A stretch of DNA of 15,661 bases from an uncultured Anaerolineaceae bacterium (GCA_937967805.1 CALBTC010000368.1:1-15661), one strand, 5' to 3'. Positions 6,508 through 14,704 are shown, numbered from the stretch's first letter. The notes: generated by a model not told the origin, from the sequence alone. Numbers and translations are program-made.

Positions 6508-8085
6508 TTACGGCCGTACCACCAAAGGCAGGTAAACAGACTGCGTATCCATGTCAAATTCGTAAGCTCCGCGATCACACGCCGGGCCATAGGGGCGAGC
6601 CACGCCGCGCTGATCGACGGCCGGGCAGCCGCTGCCGCTGTCAATGGCCGGCGAGCCCACCAGCAGAGCGTGGGTGAGCGTGCTGCCACCGTTGTTTTGC
6701 AATGGGCCCAGCAGCGGATTAATGTTCGACAAATCCCCGGTGCCATTCAGCCCGCAGCTGCCGTCATTGGCCATGTTGTACCCCATAGAATTGACGGTAC
6801 CGCCGCAATTTGTTCTGGCTCCGTCAAGGTTTGAGCCATTGATAATGCTGTTTTGAGCTGTAAGCGTACCCCCATCAACAGAAACCGATTGACCCGCCCC
6901 CACAATCGAAGAATTATTGCTCAGCGTCACGTCGTTGAGGCTGGTGTTGGCAATCCCGGCATTGCGCACACCGCCGCCGCTGCCGCTGGTGCTGTTGCCG
7001 CTGATGGTGCTGTTGGTAATGGTAAAGGCGTTGCTTCCGGCCAGGACGTTATGCAGGATGCCGCCGCCAAAACCGGAGGCGTGGTTGTTGTAAACGGCCG
7101 TTTGCGTCACAGTCACATAACGCCCTTCCGAGCTAATCCCGCCGCCACCGCCAGTGCCGGATTCATTGTCGTAAATGTTGCTGGTCTGCACCGTGAGGTC
7201 ATACAAGTTGTGAATGCCACCGCCGCGCGTTGTTGCCACGTTGCCGTATAGGTTGCTGCCGCTCACAGTGAGATCACCATCAGTATAAATGCCAGCACCA
7301 AAGGGAGCATTGTTGTCACGAATGGTGCTGTTGGTGAGAGTCATTACATTCAAGTTTTCAATGCCGCCCCCTAGGGCATCCTCATCGTTGGCGGTAATGG
7401 TGGCGCTGTTGTTGTACACTTCAATGTTTGTTGCTGTCAGGCTTCCCATAAATGCATTGTCTATACCGCCACCCAAGTTAGCGGTATTGCCGTGAATCAT
7501 GCTGTTGGTAAGGGTCATCACGCCAAAATTCAGAATGCCACCCCCGGCACAATTGTCACAAATAGAATCGTCATCAAAAATCTCATCGGCAACATTGTTG
7601 CGCACGATAACATCATCCACAACCATCGTGCCTCTGTTGGAAATGCCGGCACCGCTAAGCGCAAGATTGTTTTGCACCACGCTGTTAGAAAGTGAAACGG
7701 TGCCGCTTTCAACAAGCAAACCGCCACCGTCCAGGCTGGCATCCCCGTTTTGGATGGTGACGCCAGAAATGGAAACGGTGGGACCGCCACTGATCAAAAT
7801 CACCGTGTCGGTCATCTGGCCATCGATAATGGTTAAGCCAGGCCCAGCGCCAACCAGGGTAACGGAGCGCGTGATTTCCACATTCTCACTAAATGTTTCG
7901 GGGGCAATTGTCATGGGCATATTATCAGGGCCTTCTGTTACCGCTTCCTGAATGCTGCTGTAGGTGCACATTGAGCTACAAATCGTGTAGGTGCCCGCTT
8001 GGGTTCCGCTGACAAACAAAAGGATGCTAATAAGCAATATCGGCAAAATTAAGGTGGTTAAAAGGAGGGGGGTTCGTTTGGTCAT
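6508..8085 (-). CDS. Secreted right-handed parallel beta-helix protein (choice-of-anchor Q type)
   Basis: This 525-aa exported protein begins MTKRTPLLL with a hydrophobic core and a likely signal-peptidase site after SGTQA (about residue 30). The body is a run of imperfect 20-25-residue coils typical of right-handed beta-helices, with recurring GGGIxN, LTNSxIxxN and NNxA motifs (GGGILNFGVMTLTNSMIHGN is one coil). Such proteins are polymorphic-outer-membrane- or pectate-lyase-like adhesins or polysaccharide-binding proteins. The C-terminal segment (about 425-510) is the recognisable choice-of-anchor Q region: NPLLGPLQNNGGSTLTHALL, GSPAIDSG, DQRGVARP, CDRGAYEF. The protein ends VYLPLVVRP, a C-terminal motif I associate with secreted Chloroflexota proteins. 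The start at 8085 is supported by AAGGAA about 7 nt upstream. Longer in-frame starts at 8120 and 8178 lack this. Confidence 0.85.
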   Translation of the reverse strand: MTKRTPLLLTTLILPILLISILLFVSGTQAGTYTICSSMCTYSSIQEAVTEGPDNMPMTIAPETFSENVEITRSVTLVGAGPGLTIIDGQMTDTVILISGGPTVSISGVTIQNGDASLDGGGLLVESGTVSLSNSVVQNNLALSGAGISNRGTMVVDDVIVRNNVADEIFDDDSICDNCAGGGILNFGVMTLTNSMIHGNTANLGGGIDNAFMGSLTATNIEVYNNSATITANDEDALGGGIENLNVMTLTNSTIRDNNAPFGAGIYTDGDLTVSGSNLYGNVATTRGGGIHNLYDLTVQTSNIYDNESGTGGGGGISSEGRYVTVTQTAVYNNHASGFGGGILHNVLAGSNAFTITNSTISGNSTSGSGGGVRNAGIANTSLNDVTLSNNSSIVGAGQSVSVDGGTLTAQNSIINGSNLDGARTNCGGTVNSMGYNMANDGSCGLNGTGDLSNINPLLGPLQNNGGSTLTHALLVGSPAIDSGSGCPAVDQRGVARPYGPACDRGAYEFDMDTQSVYLPLVVRP

Positions 8086-8168
8086 CTCGAAGTTCCTTTG
8101 CAAACTGGGATCGATATCCATAATGGTTTTACTAGAAATACGTTTGACAGTTTGTCTTGTACCCCTGG

Positions 8169-8178
8169 ATTTTATCAC
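8169..8178 (-). promoter_or_regulatory. Possible extended -10 for the beta-helix gene
   Basis: Read on the minus strand, 8178-8169 gives GTGATAAAAT, that is TG-A-TAAAAT, an extended -10-like element. It lies about 84 nt ahead of the ATG at 8085. No convincing -35 accompanies it. Confidence 0.25.
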
Positions 8179-8250
8179 GCGCCGGCTTTGGCGGCCTTAC
8201 TGTGGGATTAAGAATTTGGAGGAACGGGTGATGCGTACGGCCGTTCACGA

Positions 8251-8256
8251 TACAAT
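8251..8256 (+). promoter_or_regulatory. -10 box of the serine hydrolase gene, apparently leaderless
   Basis: TACAAT lies at 8251-8256, with the ATG at 8265 only 8 nt beyond. Transcription would therefore begin at or 1-2 nt before the start codon. The intervening CCCCCGCC contains no Shine-Dalgarno sequence. The arrangement matches that of tadA. An ACGGCCGT palindrome (8237-8244) lies just upstream. Confidence 0.5.
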
Positions 8257-8264
8257 CCCCCGCC

Positions 8265-9695
8265 ATGTGGCCTAAAGGACTCAAGCTTGTACTCTTTTTT
8301 GTTTTGCTGCTGTGGTTAACGGCGGCCTGCAAACGGCCGTCTGCCGCCGAGACCGGCGCTCTGACCCAACTGCAAAGCAACCCTGCGGCTGTAGTCTCAC
8401 AACTGGCCACACCGACGCTGGCCAATACGGCCGTCCCCACATTGGCTGTGTTGGCAACGGCCGTTCCCGCCACCAGCACCGCCCTCCCTACCAGCACGCC
8501 GGCGCCCCTTCTTACCCAACGCGACACCGCCTCCTGCGGCCAACTGCTGCCCCTGCTGCCAGACAACAAAACGCCCACCACAACCACCCTCGCCCCCGAT
8601 CCGGCCGCCGTGGCTGCCCTAATGGCCGAACTGCCGGAAGCCGCCCGGCCCGCCTGGGCACAACTGCTGGCCGATCCGGGCAGCGTGGGGCTGGTCGTTT
8701 ACCGCGTGGGGGATGAGGCCAACGGCATTTACCACAACGCCGACGTGCAGATGCCCCTCGCTTCGGTAGCCAAGCTCATTCACCTGGTCGCCTATGCCGA
8801 GGCAGCGGCGGCCGGCCGGCTGGACCCCACCGGTTACGTCACGCTGAGCACGCTGGACCGCTATTATTTGCCCGGCTACGACCTCGGCGCGCACAGCCGG
8901 GCCATCGCCGAACTCACCGCAGCCAACTTGGTGCTGCCCGCCCCGGACCGCATTCGCCTGGAGGACGTGCCCTGGATGATGGTACGCCACAGCGCCAACG
9001 CCGCTACCGATTATTTGCATCTGCTGTTGGGCCAAGATGTGATTGAGGAAACGGCCGTAACCCTCAACCTCAGCCAACAAACGGCCCCGTGCACCTTTTT
9101 GGGCCAATTTCTGGCGATGAGCAACCAGACGCGGCTGGACCAGAGCGACCGGATCGCCATTCAAGCCTACCTGGATAATCCGGCCGGCTACGGCACAGAA
9201 GCAGCGCAGCTAGCCGAAACCTATGTGCAAGACAATGATTTTCGTGACGCTGAGCAAAAGTATCACCGGGATGAGAGACGGCCGTCGGCACAAGACCAGC
9301 GCTTTTTTAGCCACAACCTCAACGCCCACGGCACCCCTCGCGAATATGCGGACCTTATGGCCCGGATCGCCCAAAATGGACTGAGCAACCCGGAGAGCAG
9401 CTTTTTGGCCCGCCGCTACCTGGAGTGGCCCATGGTTTTTGAAGCCAACCAGGAACGGTTTAGCAATCTGGGCTATAAAAACGGCTCCCTGCCCGGCATC
9501 CTTAACACAGCTTACTACGCGTACCCCATCGGCGAGGTGACGCCCACAGTCGTAATCCTCTTTTTCCATAATTTGCCGCGCGACAGCTATCGCCAATGGC
9601 GCAACAGCCTGGCGCATGACGAGTTTGCCCGCTGGCTGCTCGACAATCCTGAAGGTATTGCCCTGCTTCAAGCAACCCTGGCACCTGCCCCTTAA
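8265..9695 (+). CDS. Class A beta-lactamase-fold serine hydrolase lipoprotein
   Basis: This 476-aa protein has a lipoprotein signal (hydrophobic stretch 8-21, then WLTAAC with Cys22) and a long Thr/Ala/Pro-rich linker (about 45-85), so it should be tethered outside the cytoplasmic membrane. The enzymatic part carries the three penicillin-recognising signatures in order: PLASVAK (nucleophile Ser167, Lys170), HSANAATDYL (SxN at about 243-245), and YKNGSLPG (K-T/S-G box, here KNG, about 405-407). The spacing between SxN and KNG (about 160 residues) is longer than in classical class A enzymes. This favours a beta-lactamase-related peptidase or hydrolase over an antibiotic-resistance enzyme. The natural substrate is unknown; peptidoglycan peptides are plausible. 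Apparent leaderless start at 8265. It is divergent from the beta-helix gene, with 179 bp between. Confidence 0.83.
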   Translation: MWPKGLKLVLFFVLLLWLTAACKRPSAAETGALTQLQSNPAAVVSQLATPTLANTAVPTLAVLATAVPATSTALPTSTPAPLLTQRDTASCGQLLPLLPDNKTPTTTTLAPDPAAVAALMAELPEAARPAWAQLLADPGSVGLVVYRVGDEANGIYHNADVQMPLASVAKLIHLVAYAEAAAAGRLDPTGYVTLSTLDRYYLPGYDLGAHSRAIAELTAANLVLPAPDRIRLEDVPWMMVRHSANAATDYLHLLLGQDVIEETAVTLNLSQQTAPCTFLGQFLAMSNQTRLDQSDRIAIQAYLDNPAGYGTEAAQLAETYVQDNDFRDAEQKYHRDERRPSAQDQRFFSHNLNAHGTPREYADLMARIAQNGLSNPESSFLARRYLEWPMVFEANQERFSNLGYKNGSLPGILNTAYYAYPIGEVTPTVVILFFHNLPRDSYRQWRNSLAHDEFARWLLDNPEGIALLQATLAPAP

Positions 9696-9901
9696 AGGGT
9701 ATGGGTATAAAAAAAGCCCGGTCATTGGGAGATTAGTATGGTCTTGTGGCCTGAAAGACTTCAAGTCTGTTAAAATATTCAGCATTAATTGATCGCATTT
9801 TGGAAAATTGCGTTTGGCGACAAAAATCTGCATTCTCCAAAGAGAGTTTCCTGACACTCATGCCCATAAATTGGCCTTTTTCCTGCCAAATTGACTAAGC
9901 A
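9696..9901. other. Intergenic region before the histidine kinase gene
   Basis: These 206 bp hold no ORF I would support. Seen here are a short A-run (about 9709-9716), a small palindrome GACTT-C-AAGTC (about 9757-9767), and a hairpin TTGGC-ctttttcct-GCCAA (9871-9889) ending 12 nt before the kinase ATG. No -10/-35 pair at acceptable spacing and no Shine-Dalgarno sequence are visible. Confidence 0.4.
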
Positions 9902-12442
9902 ATGAATTTGGCTCTGGCTCCCTACCTCTTCACGATTTACTTATCCGTAACTGTCTGTTGGTTTTTGGCATTTTACATATGGCGCAGACGACAAACGGCG
10001 GCCGCACAAGCGTTTGCCGCCGCCATGCTGTTTGCCGGACTGTGGGCTATGTTCTATGGCTTAGAACTGGCTTCAACTTCTCTTGAGGTCAAGCTGGTCT
10101 GGTTTAACCTGAAACAGTTGGGCGCATCCTTATTGGGGCCATCTTTGCTGCTTTTTGCCCTGACCTACACCGGCAACCAGGTCAAACATCCGCGACTTTT
10201 GTATGCTGTGCTGCTTATCGAGCCGGTGGCCTCACAAATCATCTTTTGGACAAACTCGCTGCACGGTTGGGCCGGAACACCCACATTGGTCAATGATGTA
10301 CTCCCTTTTGCCATCCTCCTGTTTGAATACGGTCCCTGGTACTGGTTCAGCATTTTCGTCGGTTATTTACTGTTTACAATTTCCATGTTGATGTTCTCGG
10401 TACAGTTGTTCAGCGCCAATACGCTTCATCGCCGGCAAATCGTTTTGATATTAGGTGGCATGCTGCTGCCATGGCTGGCTAGCGTTTTTTCGCTCTTTGG
10501 CCTGGGGCGCCTGGACCTTTTTGACGTGACGACGTTTCTGTTTCCAGTTTCAGGATTGCTGATTGTTTGGGGGCTGATACGGTACCATTTTTTGAAGCTA
10601 ATGCCGGTGGTGTATTCGGCCGTTTTCTCCAGCATTCGCAATGGGATTTTAATTGTGGATGGCGATGGGTACATCGTGGCGTCAAATCCAGCCGCACTGC
10701 GTCTGCTGGGGCTTAAGGAGAGCGCGCTCCTGGGCCAGCCTGTGGGCCAGGTATTCCCCGAGTGGGCCCAGTCGCTGCCGCAAAGTGCACCATTTGATAA
10801 TGCCCAACCGCTGGATTTTTACTATGAGGCAAATGGGCAATATCGTTATTTAGAACTGCATATTGGCGACATTGACGGTTACAATATCGGCACCGGCCAC
10901 TCTGCCAGTCATATGTTGCTCTTGTATGATGTTACCGATCGAACGTTAGCCGAAAAATCGCGACAGCTTTCTGAAGATCGTTATCGCACGATCTTTGAGT
11001 CCAACACGGCAGCCACCCTCATCATAGAAGAAGATATGATCATCTCGCTGGCCAATGACCGCTTTGCCAGCTTAACCGGTTATGCCCGCCAGGAAATTGA
11101 AGGCAAGAAAAAATGGACGGAATTTGTTCATGCCGATGACCTGCAAAAAATGAAGGCATATCATCAGGCACGCCGTCAACAAAATGCCAATCTATCTGAC
11201 GTGCCTGATGAATACGAATTTCGTCTTTTGAACCGTGAAGGCGAAACAATAAATGTCTTTGTATCCGTCGCCTTGATACCGGATTCATCCATTAGCATTG
11301 CTTCTTTGATTGACATCACCGACCGCAAATTGGCGGAGCAGCTGCTGCAACAGCGGGCTGCGGACCTGGAGGTAGCGGTGCGGGGCGAACAAGAACGCAG
11401 CGCCATAATTTTGCAAAGCGTCAATGATGCCATTGCCGTAAGCGATTTAGAGGCGAGGACGGTTTTTGTCAACCGGGCTTTTTCCCAATTAACCGGCTAT
11501 TCGTTGGAAGAGATATTAGGCAAACACGCAACATTTATTGTAAACGGCCGTATCCCCGAACAAATAATGAACACCATACGCAAGGCGCTCATCAACCAGA
11601 CCGTCTGGCAGGGCGAATTGCAGTTCAGGCGCAAAGACGGCACGGTTTATGATGCGGCCGTGCTCATTGCCCCCATGCGTGATGGCCTGGGCAAGCTGAT
11701 TGGCTACGTTTCCAGCCACCGAGATGTTACCGAATCTAAGCGATTAGAGGAATCGCGCCGCCGCTTTATTACCAACATCTCCCATGAGCTGCGCACCCCG
11801 GTCACCAATCTGAAACTGTACATTGATCTGCTGCAGCGCCATTTCGACACGGCACGCCGGGAGCAATACTTCATGACCCTCAACGAGCAAATCAAGCGAT
11901 TGGAAAGCATTATCCAAAACACAGTAGAAATCATTTCGCTTGAAGACCAACAAAGAGAACTGGTGCGCCAACCTATTCAGTGGAAAATTTTGAGCGAAAA
12001 TTTACAAACACGCCTGCTGCCTCAAGCTCTAGAAAAACAGATTGCTCTGGAGTTTGATCCCGTACTGGCAGAGTTACCCGTGATTATTGGCGATTCGCAG
12101 CGCATCATGCAGGCGCTTTATGAACTTGTCTATAACGCCCTCAATTTTACGCATGGGGGTGGGCATGTTTTTGTGAGCGGCGCTGTGCAAACAGCAGATG
12201 ATGACGAAAAATGGCTGGCACTGTTTGTGTGTGATAATGGACCGGGCATTGCCCTCAGCGAACAATCGCGCATTTTTGATCGTTTTTACCGGGGCCAGCA
12301 GGCCGAAGCAGGGCATATTCCCGGCACTGGGCTAGGGCTAAGCATGGTCTCTTTGATTGCTCAGGCACATAACGGCCGTCTCACCCTGGAAAGCTATTTA
12401 GGCCAGGGCAGCACCTTCACTCTCTGGTTTCCCCTTAACTAA
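9902..12442 (+). CDS. Hybrid-free sensor histidine kinase: 7TM, three PAS, HisKA, HATPase
   Basis: This membrane sensor kinase has about 846 aa. Residues 1-235 form about seven hydrophobic helices of the histidine-kinase N-terminal 7TM type, with the typical LWAMFYGLELAST and LLFALTYTG stretches. PAS 1 is at about 240-350 (NGILIVDGDGYIVASNPAAL), PAS 2 at about 360-475 (FASLTGYARQEIEG, ending DITDRKLAE) and PAS 3 at about 500-615 (VNRAFSQLTGYSLEEILGK, ending RDVTESKRLEE). HisKA follows, with ITNISHELRTPVTNL placing the phosphoacceptor His at about 628. The ATPase domain shows an N-box (LVYNALNFT, Asn about 745), G1 (DNGPGI, about 778-783), F-box (FDRFYRG) and G2 (GTGLGLS). No receiver or output domain is fused, and no response regulator gene lies adjacent. 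The signal is unknown. ATG 9902 is chosen because it begins directly with the first membrane helix; no good ribosome site precedes it. Confidence 0.93.
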   Translation: MNLALAPYLFTIYLSVTVCWFLAFYIWRRRQTAAAQAFAAAMLFAGLWAMFYGLELASTSLEVKLVWFNLKQLGASLLGPSLLLFALTYTGNQVKHPRLLYAVLLIEPVASQIIFWTNSLHGWAGTPTLVNDVLPFAILLFEYGPWYWFSIFVGYLLFTISMLMFSVQLFSANTLHRRQIVLILGGMLLPWLASVFSLFGLGRLDLFDVTTFLFPVSGLLIVWGLIRYHFLKLMPVVYSAVFSSIRNGILIVDGDGYIVASNPAALRLLGLKESALLGQPVGQVFPEWAQSLPQSAPFDNAQPLDFYYEANGQYRYLELHIGDIDGYNIGTGHSASHMLLLYDVTDRTLAEKSRQLSEDRYRTIFESNTAATLIIEEDMIISLANDRFASLTGYARQEIEGKKKWTEFVHADDLQKMKAYHQARRQQNANLSDVPDEYEFRLLNREGETINVFVSVALIPDSSISIASLIDITDRKLAEQLLQQRAADLEVAVRGEQERSAIILQSVNDAIAVSDLEARTVFVNRAFSQLTGYSLEEILGKHATFIVNGRIPEQIMNTIRKALINQTVWQGELQFRRKDGTVYDAAVLIAPMRDGLGKLIGYVSSHRDVTESKRLEESRRRFITNISHELRTPVTNLKLYIDLLQRHFDTARREQYFMTLNEQIKRLESIIQNTVEIISLEDQQRELVRQPIQWKILSENLQTRLLPQALEKQIALEFDPVLAELPVIIGDSQRIMQALYELVYNALNFTHGGGHVFVSGAVQTADDDEKWLALFVCDNGPGIALSEQSRIFDRFYRGQQAEAGHIPGTGLGLSMVSLIAQAHNGRLTLESYLGQGSTFTLWFPLN

Positions 12443-12525
12443 CTTTTTCCTTGTCTTCTCCCTGACCTCCATTGCCATCTCGCCCAATTCATCTATAGTT
12501 GAGTATAGGTAACTTATTCAACCCA

Positions 12526-12583
12526 GACCCTAAGGGTTTCGCCTCATCAAGATTATCCCGACAAAAGACAAACCCTTAGGGTC
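12526..12583. repeat. AAACCC/AAGGGTTT-type inverted repeat upstream of the MscS gene
   Basis: GACCCTAAGGGTTT (12526-12539) and AAACCCTTAGGGTC (12570-12583) are perfect 14-bp reverse complements with a 30-nt spacer. Each arm is itself nearly palindromic around ACCCTAAGGGT. The element ends about 20 nt before the MscS ribosome site. The spacer length and core match the element at 6444-6504. Confidence 0.75.
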
Positions 12584-12617
12584 TTTGTATGGACAAAAGG
12601 AAAAGGAAGTTGAGAAA

Positions 12618-13430
12618 ATGGATTCTGACATTTTGGTACAAGCGCAAGAATTAATATTAACGTATGGCCTCAATATTTTAGGGGCCCTTGTTATTGTTCT
12701 GGTTGGGCGATGGCTCGCCGGCGCGATCTCGCGCTGGGTGAGAAAAGTGGTGGAAAGAACCAGCAGCAATGAAGCCTTGCCTCGTTTTTTAAGCAACCTG
12801 GCTTATTATGCCATTTTGGCCTTTGCCGTGGTGGCGGCACTGGCTCGTCTGGGGGTGCAAACGGCTTCTTTTATTGCCGTACTTGGGGCGGCGGGACTGG
12901 CCATCGGCCTGGCACTGGAAGGCGCGCTGTCTAACTTTGCCTCAGGCGTCATGATCTTGCTATTTAAACCAATTGAAATTGGTGATTATGTAGAAATCAG
13001 CGACTCCTTCGGCGAGGTAAAAGAGATAAAAATCTTCAATACCACTTTACACACGCGCGACAAAAAAACCGTCATTATTCCTAATGGTCTCATTATTAGC
13101 GACAAGATTGTCAATTACTCCAAGCTGGGCTTCATTCGGGCAGATATGGTGTTTGGCATTGGCTACAATGATGATTTGTTGAAGGCCAAGCGTATTCTAG
13201 AAGAGCTGGTGGCAGAGGATGAGCGGGTTTTGGCTGACCCATCCCCCAGAATAGCCGTGCTGGAGCTGGCGGACAGCAGCGTCAATTTTGCGGTACGGCC
13301 GCATGTCAAAATAGAAGATTATTGGGATATCCTGCTGGATATGCCCGAGCGGGTGAAGCTGCGCTTTGACCAGGAAGGCATCTCCATTCCTTTCCCGCAG
13401 CGGGATGTACATTTGTTTCAATCAAATTAA
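12618..13430 (+). CDS. MscS-family small-conductance mechanosensitive channel
   Basis: This 270-aa membrane channel opens under membrane tension on hypo-osmotic shock to release solutes. Three hydrophobic helices are seen (about 13-35, 55-75, 83-115). The third is the pore-lining TM3 with the alternating Gly/Ala pattern of MscS, GAAGLAIGLALEGALSNFAS. It runs into the beta-domain signature ILLFKPIEIGDYVEI, then HTRDKKTVIIPNG and the C-terminal LRFDQEGISIPFPQRDVHL. The length is near that of E. coli MscS (286 aa), so it is a compact single-module member. ATG 12618 is preceded by GGAAG at suitable distance; an upstream in-frame TTG at 12585 would only add charged residues. No ACGGCCGT copy lies in this gene. 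Confidence 0.94.
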   Translation: MDSDILVQAQELILTYGLNILGALVIVLVGRWLAGAISRWVRKVVERTSSNEALPRFLSNLAYYAILAFAVVAALARLGVQTASFIAVLGAAGLAIGLALEGALSNFASGVMILLFKPIEIGDYVEISDSFGEVKEIKIFNTTLHTRDKKTVIIPNGLIISDKIVNYSKLGFIRADMVFGIGYNDDLLKAKRILEELVAEDERVLADPSPRIAVLELADSSVNFAVRPHVKIEDYWDILLDMPERVKLRFDQEGISIPFPQRDVHLFQSN

Positions 13431-13447
13431 TGTGGGGATTTCGGGGC

Positions 13448-13490
13448 GTAAAACGTGAAACGTGATTGACCTCACGCATCACGTTTCACG
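13448..13490. repeat. GTGAAACGTGA-type palindromic intergenic element, copy 2
   Basis: GTAAAACGTGAAACGTGA (13448-13465) is followed 6 nt later by TCACGCATCACGTTTCACG (13472-13490). The GTGAAACGTGA half is exactly complementary to TCACGTTTCAC in the right half (13479-13489). It shares GTAAAACrTGAAACGTGA, TCACGTTTCACG and CACGCATCAC with copy 1 at 5365-5412. It fills most of the 70-bp gap between mscS-like and MFS genes. Confidence 0.75.
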
Positions 13491-13500
13491 AACTTTTCAT

Positions 13501-14682
13501 ATGAATAGATACATGAATCGAAGAATCGTCGCCTACTTCCTGGCTTTTATTGCTCTGGGCATGACCTCGGCCGCGCTGGGGCCTACACTGCCGGGGCTGG
13601 CCGAGCAAACGAGCACCCAGCTCAGCGGCATCAGCTTTTTGTTTGCCACCCGCTCTCTGGGCTTTTTGGCCGGGGCCATTCTGGCCGGGCGCGTCTATGA
13701 CCGCCTGCCAGGGCATCCTCTCTTGATGGGCCTACTGCTGCTCATGGGCGTGTCGCTGGCGCTGGTGCCGCTGGTGAGCCAGCTTTGGCTGCTCACCATT
13801 CTCATGTTTCTGGCCGGTTTTGTAGAATCCGGCGTGGACGTGGGCAGCAACACCCTGCTGGTTTGGCGCTTTGGTGAAAAAGTGGGGCCGTACATGAACA
13901 GCCTGCACTTCTTTTTCGGTCTGGGCGCCTTCCTGTCGCCCATCATCATTGCCCAAACCATGCTGGCCACCGGTGGCGGCATTCGGCTGGCGTACTGGGT
14001 GCTGGCTCTGATTGTGCTGCCGGCGGCGTTTGCCTTTATTCGTTTTCCCAGTTTGCCGATTCGTCACCGGGATACGGCCGTACACGGCGGCAAAGCCAAC
14101 CGGCTGCTGGTTGTGTTGGTCGCCACCTTCCTCTTCCTCTACGTGGGTGCAGAAGTTGCCTACGGTGGCTGGATTTATACCTACGCCATCACCCTGGGCC
14201 TCAGCAGCGCCACTGTCGCCGCCTACCTCACCTCCTTCTTTTGGGGATCGCTCACCCTGGGGCGGCTGCTCTCCATTCCGATTACGGCCAAACTGCATCC
14301 CAAAGCGCTGCTCAGTGGGGCCTTGGCCGGCTGCTTGCTCAGCATGGCGGTGCTGTTGGTTGGCCAAAGCAGCGCCGTGGCCCTGTGGGTGGGTACCATT
14401 GGCCTGGGCCTGTCTATGTCGGTCATCTTTCCCACCACCATTGCCCTGGCCGAACACACCCTGTCGCTCAGCGGGCAGATGACCAGCTACTTTTTTGTGG
14501 GCGCGGCCCTCGGCGCCATGTCGATTCCCTGGCTCATCGGCCAACTGTTTGAAACAGTTGGCCCGGTGGTAACCATGCTCATCATCCTGGCTACGCTGCT
14601 GGTGGCCGTAGCTGTGTTTGGCCTGCTCATCTGGCAGGCGCGGCTGCATCAAGAGGCAAAGGCAGCAAAGTTGTTGACGTAA
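13501..14682 (+). CDS. Major facilitator superfamily transporter
   Basis: This 393-aa polytopic protein has about twelve hydrophobic helices in two groups of six, separated by a short hydrophilic loop near the middle (about 185-200, RHRDTAVHGGKANR). MFS features include the loop 2-3 motif GAILAGRVYDRLPGHPLLMG (a relaxed GxLaDrxGrkp), the helix-5-like FFFGLGAFLSPIIIAQ segment, and SFFWGSLTLGRLLSIP in the second half. The overall pattern recalls fucose/glucose permease-like (FucP/FHS) MFS proteins, but substrate and direction cannot be read from sequence. ATG 13501 is chosen (ATG 13513 is also possible). The in-frame GTG at 13462 is rejected because it lies inside the palindromic repeat. No clear ribosome site is present. 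Confidence 0.87.
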   Translation: MNRYMNRRIVAYFLAFIALGMTSAALGPTLPGLAEQTSTQLSGISFLFATRSLGFLAGAILAGRVYDRLPGHPLLMGLLLLMGVSLALVPLVSQLWLLTILMFLAGFVESGVDVGSNTLLVWRFGEKVGPYMNSLHFFFGLGAFLSPIIIAQTMLATGGGIRLAYWVLALIVLPAAFAFIRFPSLPIRHRDTAVHGGKANRLLVVLVATFLFLYVGAEVAYGGWIYTYAITLGLSSATVAAYLTSFFWGSLTLGRLLSIPITAKLHPKALLSGALAGCLLSMAVLLVGQSSAVALWVGTIGLGLSMSVIFPTTIALAEHTLSLSGQMTSYFFVGAALGAMSIPWLIGQLFETVGPVVTMLIILATLLVAVAVFGLLIWQARLHQEAKAAKLLT

Positions 14683-14704
14683 GCTGAGCGTACTTCACGT
14701 TTTA

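Noticed and set aside
6900..7800. DNA tandem repeat within the beta-helix gene
   Set aside because: The periodicity is at the protein level (imperfect coils). Nucleotide copies are too diverged to be a tandem DNA repeat or CRISPR.
8144..8175. TTGACA at 8144-8149 with TTTTAT downstream as a plus-strand promoter
   Set aside because: The 20-bp spacing is too long and the -10 is poor. The TACAAT at 8251-8256 is better placed for the serine hydrolase gene.
13732..14652. 306-aa minus-strand open frame opposite the MFS gene
   Set aside because: It is rich in Gln/Gly/His with no domain, an expected by-product of high-GC third positions on the opposite strand. The plus strand encodes a clear 12-helix transporter.
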